Assembly: GCA_948567375.1 (NCBI GenBank)
Contig: OX419758.1
Location: 35,169,473 to 35,233,472 of the forward strand
Length of the DNA stretch: 64,000 nucleotides
Origin: Lunularia cruciata
Lineage: Eukaryota > Streptophyta > Marchantiopsida > Lunulariales > Lunulariaceae
Direction: 5' to 3'
The first letter of the stretch is position 1, and each line of letters opens with the position of its first letter. The notes under the pieces were generated by a model that searched no databases, was not told the origin of the DNA, and saw nothing but the letters and a program-made list of their open reading frames with translations. Made by a program: the position numbers and the translations under genes. This document shows, in pieces, positions 56,126-64,000 of the stretch.

Positions 56126-56831
56126 TGCAACAAATTGGTCCTCCCTTCACCTCTTGAGCTCAAATCACAACCATTGCTTGAAAATTGCTTCTTCTTTGCT
56201 CAAAAATTGGCCAACGTTTCCGCACACCGTTTGCCTTTTTGCCAAATTTGCATCAAGCAACGAGCTTTTGCTCACCAAGGAAAAACTGAACTTCAATTGA
56301 GCTACCAACAATCTACTAAGCTTGGAGATACCACCTACACTCAAAGTTCTTGCACCCAATTTCCCCCTAACTTCACTTCTCTGATGTAATCAGATTGTTT
56401 ATCACTCTCAAATCAACTCAACTCAGATCATTACTTGATCTATTACTCTATAAACTACCAACAACTGGACACTAATTACAGTCAAGCCACACCCACTCTA
56501 ACTAAGAGAATCCAAGTGATGCTCATCGGCCTCTATCCACCATAGCCAAGAACTCGAAGGCTCAACATCAAAAAGGTGAGCTCTTTGGAGCTGCACTTCA
56601 AAAATATACTCCTTGACTTGAGCTAGGTCTTAAACCCCAACGGTCCTACTAATGGCACACTCGATAGTGCAAATGGTGCAAAGTGATGATGGGCTCCACC
56701 ATGAAGTCAGTACCCTGAACATGAAATCTGACAATCAGAAAGTAGCCTATGGGAAACTAATACCTCTAATAAATTTCATTGCAACTCCAATGTGTGAGCA
56801 ATCCAGATGCAACACTACAAATGGCATGACA
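56126..56831 (-). repeat. LTR-like terminal block of Gypsy B
   Basis: Matches 3,195-3,906 of copy A and ends at the shared TGACA. Here it joins the gag leader directly (GCACCACCAAGTGCAACAAATTGG), without the 950-base segment that copy A has. Confidence 0.6.
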
Positions 56832-57471
56832 AAACTAACAACACTAACAAACAGCCACCACTAAAAACTCTTAATGTTCAATCATGGCTATTATTGGGAT
56901 GCAGCTCTAGGAGGGTACAAAGAGGGTATAGCTATGACATAGTGTTGCACCACTAGCTCTACACTTGGCACTAAAGACTTTGGTGCCTCCTCTAGCTTCC
57001 CTTCTAACTCTAGAGCCTACATTGCCTCGTCAAATTAAGCTCTAATGGATAGCAATATCATCCTCAAGTTCTCTCTCAACTCCTTAAACTTCTTTTTTAT
57101 CCTAATCCTAAGTCCTAAGGCAATCCTCTCCAAGGTTTGGTCTTCAAGTAGCTCCATGAGTTCTAACATGGTAATCAAAGCTCATGTGCTTCATCTACGG
57201 TGGTGGTGGTGGTGGTGTCCATAAACTCCACCATCATCTCCTCCATGATGTTGCATACTTGACTCACCATGTTTTGGTGTTGTTCCTCCTTCAATCTCTT
57301 CACCAACAATTGCACCACCTTGAAGAGCCCTTGTTGGTGTAGAGGTAGGAGCTACCACCAAGAGTTGGAGCTTCCCTTACTCTTCCTTGTTCAAACATAC
57401 TCTAGCGGTGATGAGCTCTTGGTGCACCATCTTCAACATGTCCTACAAATTCTTCACCGTTTCTTGGTATT
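56832..57471. other. Spacer between Gypsy B and Gypsy C
   Basis: No recognised gene. A (GGT)n run lies at 57,200-57,218. Lightly coding-like minus-strand sequence follows the protease of Gypsy C but shows no pol motif, so Gypsy C seems to be truncated here. Confidence 0.4.
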
Positions 57472-59846
57472 TCATAAACGTCTCTTGGTTTGGTCTGCAA
57501 ATTTCAATACTCTTGGTGTTGGTTCAAATGTATGATACCCCAGTTGATTTGTAGTATACTTGGCCATGACATTCACACCCGACCTCAAATCAATGGGTAT
57601 AGATGTGATCATGCACCTGGCAATCTCCGCATCAACCTCAGGAGATCCCAAATCTTCTTGTTCAATACAATAGATGGCGGGCAGGTCTATTTTGGACATC
57701 AACCTTACTTTCTTGATGGCCGAATTCAGCTGCCTCTTGTACAGCTTGTTGTCTTCCCACAATTGCTTAAATGTGATGTTTGCATTTGTGGATGCCAAAT
57801 CCGCTACAATATCATATTGGAGTACTCCTCCTAATTTCACCGTCTTCACCTTCGGCTTCGGCTTCGAAGTCTCTCCATGTTCAAATTTGACTTTGGGATG
57901 CTTCAGAATGGTGATGGGATTGCTAGTAGTCTTGACCTGAGGTTCCTTGAGTTGGCCCACCTCGGCTTGGATCAGACCCTTCACTTTGGATCAAATGTCT
58001 GCTGGAAAAACTAGAGGCTTTGTCTTTGTCTCCTCCTCCAAACTCATTTTTTGTGAGTATTGCTTCCTTGAGTTCTTTCTGCAAGGCTTTAGCGAGGATC
58101 TTTTCCTCCTTGGCAAAAAGGATTGCTTTTGAGCATAGTCTCTTCCCTTTTCTGGAAGATTTCTGGACGAGGTCGTACTTAGTTCTTTGGGATCACGCTT
58201 GTTCTTACTTGTGCGTGTCTCAACTTTCAAAATTTCAAGGTCCGGCCATTCTCCTTCCAAGGCCAGACTCTCTTCTTGAGGCCTTTCCTCCTCAAGTGTT
58301 AAACAATTTATAGTAGTATCACCCTTTGCCTGAAGCACTTCACGCTCAGCCAGGGTCTGTACATACTTTACACGCAACTTTGGGTTTGGTGGATGAGGGC
58401 ATTGGTTGCTTGTATGACCCGGTCCTTTGCAATTTCCACACAAGGGAACGTACCCAATTTGCCTTCTTGGCTCTGGACAATTTGGAGACCAATGTCCCAT
58501 TGAGCCACAATTATAACATGCCTCGGGTGCCACATTCTGAGGTTGATTTTGGTTGCTCATTGAGATTATACTCCCTTGGTCCGTACCTCGGACGTTGAAA
58601 CAATGTGCTCGCCTGAGGCTATACCTGTTGAGTTTGGTACACCGCCTTTTCTTCCTCTTCCTAGTTCCATCCCGGAACCCAATCAATCTACTACACCGAG
58701 AATGCATTGTGAGTATTGCATTCCGTGTTTGCATGGCCTGACTTGCCACATGCGGTGCACCATACATTGGATCTGCCAAATGACGGAGGCTTCCTTTGGT
58801 CCTTTGCGCCAATCATCTGGATCTTAAAATCAAAAAAATCCTTAATGAGGGCATCCAACTTAGTAGCAGCCTTATGTACACTCTTTGCTAGAGGTGTCAC
58901 TGGTTTCTTACCCTTATGTCTTTGTACTCGTCTTGGCTTTGATTCTTCTTAGGATTCCAAAGAAGAGCTTGAAGACGTGGAGGATTCCTCCAAAGAAGGG
59001 GATGTACTGCGAGAAGCTCTCCTTTTGGGCTTCTTGCCTTTCTTCTCTTGGTTTCTTTGATTGCCGGCAGAGTGAGAGTGAGTCACCTCATAGCGGGCGA
59101 CATGTTTGAGTACTTTGTCAAGGGAAGTTACATTCCTCTCCCTTGTAGAGATCTGAATCTTTGGTGAAAGTCCTCCCAGGAACCAGGTGATGACTTGGGC
59201 ATCGGAGTAACCCACCACACCCGTTTGCTTAGGGACCCGACTCTAGAGCGCCATGAACCGCTCAGAGTAGTCTCTCAACTTCTCCTTCTTGCCTCTGTCC
59301 AGATCGTTGAGTGCCGCAAAGACACTCGTGTCGTAATCAACTTCCCAGAGTTGTTCCTCAAGTCTGCCTAGTCCGCCGGAAAGATCCCCTTTTGGGTTAC
59401 ATGAGTGTACCAGCTCCGAGCTTTCTTTCGGAGCAAACTTGGGAAAATGTGTATTGATCCACCGAGTCATGCTCCTTCTTAGCAAAGGAGATGACTTCAA
59501 ATTCTTTGATGAATTCATTGGGTTCTTCATCTTGTTCTATCCTCTTGTACTTTTGATAGGCATGTCAGGTGACAGGCAACAAAGTCATTGTTCAACTTGA
59601 TGGGATCGGCTGGGGTAAGTTTGAACTTGATGGAGCCAAAGGGTTGACTGGTATTGATGCCGTGTTGACAGCCAAGAGGTTCCAATTCATCAAGTTCAAA
59701 GTCCGGTCTTCCTTGACAATTTCTTCACTAAGGGTGTCGACCTCAACCCAAGTGGAAGAATAAGGCTCAACACCTTCGGAGGGTTCTTGAAAATCCTTCA
59801 AGATAATCGAGGAATTATTCATAAAAGGTGTGTGACAACCCGGCAA
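57472..59846 (-). pseudogene. Second type of Ty3/Gypsy (Gypsy C), gag and protease
   Basis: From right to left: an N-terminal Pro/Ser-rich segment (59,846-59,592), capsid (59,530-59,243, 'INTHFPKFAPKESSELVHSC', and 59,218-58,949), and three zinc knuckles: CTACGKSGHANTEC (about 58,755-58,715), CYNCGSMGHWSPNC (about 58,530-58,485) and CGNCKGPGHTSNQC (about 58,440-58,400). Next comes a charged linker, then the retropepsin-like region (57,984-57,472) with 'YDIVADLASTNANITFKQLW' and 'IDLRSGVNVMAKY', where relatives have D-L-G-S-G. The Gly to Arg change would damage the active site. Three zinc knuckles and no homology to copies A and B mark it as a different lineage. Stops separate the parts. Confidence 0.72.
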
Positions 59847-60609
59847 ATATCACTTTTGTGGTAATCGGGTAAGTAAAGTTCGTTCCCGCAGAGATACGAG
59901 TCAGAAATATCCAAATATGAAGTCAAATAGTAACAATGTAGTTCTTCTTGGTTGCGTCTTTAATCTCTCAGGTAGAAACCACACCCAAAAGAGAGTAACA
60001 AGCACTAACTTGCAGTCTTGTCACAAATTAACACTCCATAATCACAACTCCTTCAATTCTTTCCAAACAATCTTGATTGTGATGATTCAGGCTCTCCCGA
60101 AAACGGCACTTCACTACAAAACAACTTCGCCTCAGAATTGTGTTCCACCCCTCCACTGAAGGCACAACTTCCTTGATCAAAATTGCTTCACATCAACTTT
60201 GCACTGCACTCACAAATGTAGAATACTACCAACACTACAATTCCTCTCAAATCTGTCAAGGCATTGCTCCAATTGCACTTCACTCAGGATCAAACACACA
60301 GAATGAAGATCAAGGCCGTGGAATCCAACATCTAACAAGCACATTGACTTGCACTTCAAATTTCTCCAAACACTCACAAACATAGACACGAAGTTGATAC
60401 TCGGAATCAAGCTCAAGCGACGAGCACTGCTTCACAGCACTTCGCATTATCTATTCTCAAGAATTATGAGCACTGAACAACATCTAACTGCGAATGCCAC
60501 TCTTAAATAGTGAATCAAACGACAATTCTAACAACGATACCGTTCTACAACAACTCTTCTAACCTGCAGATCCAAATGACAATGCACCTCTTCATATCTG
60601 CCTCTTCAA
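59847..60609. other. Leader/LTR-like region right of Gypsy C gag
   Basis: A non-coding stretch where the leader and 5' LTR of Gypsy C should lie. No second copy is present in the window for comparison, so the borders cannot be set. Confidence 0.35.
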
Positions 60610-63253
60610 ATCTCAAATTTGTTACTAATCCGATCCGATGTCTACTTCTTCTTCGGCTTTCAATCTTGAACCCGAAGTAATCTTACTTCCTACTACTGTG
60701 TCCTTGGGTTTCAAATCTTCTACTTCTTCTACCAGATCCAGCAATTCTCTTTCTTGATCTGAAATTTCACTAGTGGACAATCTATCTAACTCCTTTTCTC
60801 CCGACCCACTCTTCTCTAATGTCTCCAATGGTAACTCCGAAGACATTTGGACTCCTATGTTATCTACTTCGGGTTTTGCTCTAACATCCTTTCGAAGTTT
60901 TTCTAGCTCTATTTTCACTAAGTCTAATCTAATTGAAATGTTATCCTCTACCTCTAAAACCTTTCTGTCTACATGAGTTCTTAAGTTGATTAACAAGGCA
61001 TTCATCTGGGTGTCTTTCGCTTGTCTGCGCCTCGTCTCCTGCACCAACAACTTTAACTCGTGCAGTCGTGCTTCTTCAATTCAAACGCTGGCTTCTGTAC
61101 TTAACATCACGTTCACCTTGAGGACTTATCTCCTTCAATGGCTCCAATCTTGTCTTCCTTTCTCGTTCCCAATCTGCAAGCCATTCCTCTCGGTACATCG
61201 CCAACTCTGCCTCGAACTCGGCTTTCACCATCTCCTTCTCCTTCTCCTTCTGTACAACTTTCTCTTCCTGATTACAAAGTAACTCGTGTAATCTCTCTTC
61301 TTCTCTATACCGCGCAGCCAACTCTCGTTGCCAGAGTTGCTTCTTCTCCTCCATACTCTCCATCACTCTATCGAGCTCTTGATCCTTCGCTGCTACCCTC
61401 GCCATAGCATGGATTACTTCTACTCTTGAATCAGCAAACTGTTGCTTCAAGATTTTGTATTCAGCTACTTGTCTCTCTCTTGCTATGTCACTCTTCCTTG
61501 CAAGATCCTCTCGATAGCTCACTTCCCTCTTCAGGTCTTCAATTACCTGACTTCTCTCTACTGCCTCCGCTCGCAGTACTTCTCTCTCCTCCTCACCTCG
61601 GATTATACCTCTCTTCAACTCCGAGTTCTCCTCTTCTAATCTTGATAGGACCTGCAAAACAGTCTTCACCTCTGGACAAGTCGACTGCATCTCCTTCTTC
61701 TTGTACTCCAGTTTCACCAATAGAGGACACACCACCTCTTGCAGGTACTTGACTCCATCACTGGCAACTACTTCCTCCCGCGGAGTGGTCTCTCTTCTCT
61801 CCTTGTGTTCTCCTGATACTTGCCTTCTTCTCTGGAGTCTTCGTATCGGGATTGATGCCTCACTGCCCGAGCTTTCTCTTGCCTTTTCGTTCACGTTACT
61901 CGGTCCCGCTTCACACTTCACCTTACGTCTCAAGCGAACCCCTCGCTGCACTGCGATCTTCCTTTCCTCGGGCACCGGGACTTTGTCTTCCAACGGCGAG
62001 TTGTCTTCGGCCTCCAACTCAGCTTGCACTTCTTCTTCTTCTTTGTTAGCCACTGGCACCGATGTCATCTCTCCTCCTTCTTCACTGTCACTGCTTGTAT
62101 CCCCACTCTGCAATGTCAGCTCAGGTTCCTCCTCATGTTCTGAGTCTTCCGTCTTCAGCTTGGCCTCGCCTTCTGAGTCTTCATCTTCCGACTCAATCAC
62201 CACCATACTTCACCTCAGGTTACTTCTCTGCATGTTCCGAGGTTTCTTGCTTTCTTCGGCTTCTCCTTGCCAACTCCTCTTCTTCGTCGGGGTACTCACT
62301 ACGACCTCCACGTTCTTCCCTGTCTTTGCGTAGTAGTCGTCAGTGCTCCGGATTTGGAGAACGTACTGCTGCTCCTCGATGTCGACCTCCTTTTGCACAT
62401 CAGGATGGAAGTGCGACACCATCCGAGTCCGCTCCGCCGAGTTCAGTAAATTGAGCCCGAGGTAGAAGTGTGCTGCAAACGGCACAATGTAGTGTGGAGG
62501 CGACTTATCCCACAAATTCCACACCATCTGCCTCGTTCTCCCATAAAAACACCTCGCCCAATTGATAGGTTCTCATGCAAACAACTTATGGAAGAACACC
62601 GCTTGGTGTTTCATCACATAAGTCATTCTCTCCGGCTTCAAGATTGCCATGAGAGCACTCACAATCCCTCTCTTCACTGGATCCTTGTAACTCTCAACTT
62701 TGTACCCATTCTTTGTTCTTTTCGATGAGAAGGCATCTCTCACCTCCTGCGTCTCCTGAGCTATCTCTCCTCTCCCCAAGAATGTGGCTCCCTACTCCGA
62801 GCCTGCCTCCTTCTCGAGTACAAGTCTCCAATCCGACTTTGTCCAGCGAGCCGGATTTCCTCTCTTTCCTTCTTCCTCGGGTCCATCAAGACATTTACTC
62901 TTGATAATTTCTGTCATGAATCCTGGAAAACTCACGTTCCAGTTCCATGCCAAAAAGGTGATTTGAAGTCGGCTCAAGACTTTGATCCTCGCTATCACAT
63001 CTAATCTCCGAATCACATGATTTCTCACTGCAAATTTTGAGTTCTTCTTCCCTCCTCCCATCTCTTCTACTTTCTTGCTTTCTCTTGATTTCACTCTTGC
63101 GACTTCTCCCTTGCGCACTAACACGAGTCCATCTCTATTTCCCTTTCCCCAATCACCTGCAAGATGACTCCTCAACGGCGAAGGAAAATTGCTTGACATT
63201 TTGTCGATGCAGTTTTGATTTTTATAGAGTTGCGCTTCTTCATCTTCCGTCAC
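60610..63253 (-). pseudogene. Long coiled-coil protein gene with three in-frame stops, unrecognised
   Basis: From ATG 63,253 one minus frame runs to 61,076, interrupted only by stops at 62,789-62,791, 62,570-62,572 (probably from Trp) and 62,207-62,209 (probably from Arg CGA). After a frame change near 61,070 it continues to 60,625. The conceptual protein of nearly 900 residues has a basic N-terminus; a globular part with Trp/aromatic motifs ('FLAWNWNVSFPGFM', 'YVMKHQAVFFHKLFA', 'PPHYIVPFAAHFYLGLNLL'); an acidic region; and a coiled coil of about 250 residues. No family was recognised. Position next to Gypsy C and the few-stops pattern suggest a recently silenced repeat-borne gene, perhaps a gag-like ORF of another element. 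Confidence 0.5.
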
Positions 63254-64000
63254 TTTGAGCTCCTACCGAGAAATCACACCTCCAACATGCACCTGTCACT
63301 GTCAATCAACCTTCGCGCGTATGAGCCGCCAGTTTTCAAACGGCCCCTTCTTGAATTTCTTGCCCCGACGAAAGGTTGTTAGACTATCTTTGCCTCGGGT
63401 TGAGCTCCCCCCGATCCCAAGACAATTTACTTTGGTTTGTATGCTGACATGACATTTTTGAGTACTTCGCCTTATGACCCGAAGTCACTTTACTTCGGGT
63501 TTCATCCCAAAGACTCCTTTCTTCACTTTCTTTGGCCATACATGCGCAATCCGACTTCTCTATACAACTTCTTCTCCTTTATTTTGAAAAAAAAAAATTG
63601 TGGGCACCACAAGGTGTTGACACTCTCCTTTCGTCAGTGTCCGTGTTGTCTTTTCTCAAACAAAGTTCTTTAGAGATGCGACTTCTTTTACAGCTCTAGG
63701 GGAAGTCGGTGTAATGGGCCATAATGAATACGTCTGCCGCTCAAGTCTTTCTTCTTCTTAGAAGATGGGGATGAAAAGTAGCCTTGCCAACCGCCTTTGC
63801 ATTTCTTTTGGTCAAGTTCTCGTAGGGCTTCTTGCACTTCGTGAAGAAGTTGAAAGTTCAACGCCTCTTGTTTGGTTTTGTCAAAAGTAGCTTGGATCTT
63901 TAGACGTTTGTCTTCTTCACAATGCAACATTCGTCTTCAAACTCTCTCTTCCCATTGTTCTCTCGATGCAAACATTCATATCGCTTTGACATCCAGTTTC
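63254..64000. other. Right edge of the window
   Basis: A minus-strand ORF of 80 residues (63,688-63,930, Glu/Lys/Gln-rich helix, 'LLHEVQEALRELDQKKC') is not recognised. The rest is non-coding and includes a (A)10 tract at 63,588-63,597. Promoter or LTR sequence of the coiled-coil gene may lie here. Confidence 0.35.

Larger units (their letters stand above)
48740..56831 (-). mobile_element. Ty3/Gypsy retrotransposon copy B with methyltransferase-like domain
   Basis: On the minus strand the order is LTR-like block (56,831-56,126), gag, protease, a C5-methyltransferase-like segment, a duplicated linker, RT and RNase H, then integrase. RT before integrase is the Gypsy order. Gag and LTR match copy A at the window start. 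Many stops and frameshifts are present. The right end is shared with copy A (TGACA at 56,831). The left LTR is missing. The family would normally copy itself through RNA in cytoplasmic particles; this copy cannot. Confidence 0.82.

Noticed and set aside
61138..62454. Plus-strand Ser/Leu/Pro-rich ORFs
   Set aside because: These are antisense shadows of the acidic and coiled-coil minus-strand gene, produced by its biased codon composition.

Overview
The window looks like nuclear DNA of a land plant, most likely a non-seed plant (moss, liverwort or lycophyte grade). The reasons are: intron-containing genes with GT/AG borders and introns of roughly 200-800 bases; plant-type LTR elements, one primed by initiator tRNA-Met; a fragment that looks like plant mitochondrial rps4; and a stretch of genes of nucleocytoplasmic large DNA virus (NCLDV) type, which are known to survive in the genomes of some mosses and lycophytes. 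The species cannot be named from the sequence. The window is gene-poor and rich in transposable elements.

Layout. 1-3.9 kb is the 5' part of a minus-strand Ty3/Gypsy element (copy A). 5.8-8.4 kb carries a SERAC1-like alpha/beta hydrolase whose frame runs into a GH19 chitinase-like domain; both have lost a key catalytic residue. 8.9-11.8 kb is an intact five-exon gene (463 codons plus stop) for a secreted aminoacylase-1-like M20 peptidase. 13.7-20.0 kb holds PIF/Harbinger genes (a DNA-binding ORF and a DDE transposase) around a second transposon-like unit bounded by inverted arrays of GC-rich repeats. 20.9-22.5 kb has LTR-like scraps. 22.7-26.7 kb is a decayed LINE, followed by a Copia 3' remnant.

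27.5-45.0 kb is an endogenous giant-virus-like block. It contains two inverted, diverged copies of a D6/D11-type superfamily 2 helicase and a divergently placed mRNA capping enzyme gene. It has been invaded by LINEs (28.4-36.6 kb), by an apparent mitochondrial rps4 fragment (about 39 kb) and by a complete Copia element (39,868-44,879, target duplication ACTGT) that lies inside the capping gene.

45.1-47.5 kb is a five-exon pseudogene of the aminoacylase. 48.7-56.8 kb is Gypsy copy B, related to copy A, whose polyprotein carries a C5 DNA-methyltransferase-like domain between protease and reverse transcriptase. 57.5-59.8 kb is a second type of Gypsy gag-protease, and 60.6-63.3 kb is a coiled-coil ORF broken by three in-frame stops.

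Only the aminoacylase gene looks fully intact. The hydrolase/GH19 unit may be expressed but is probably catalytically dead. Everything else is mobile, viral or decayed DNA.
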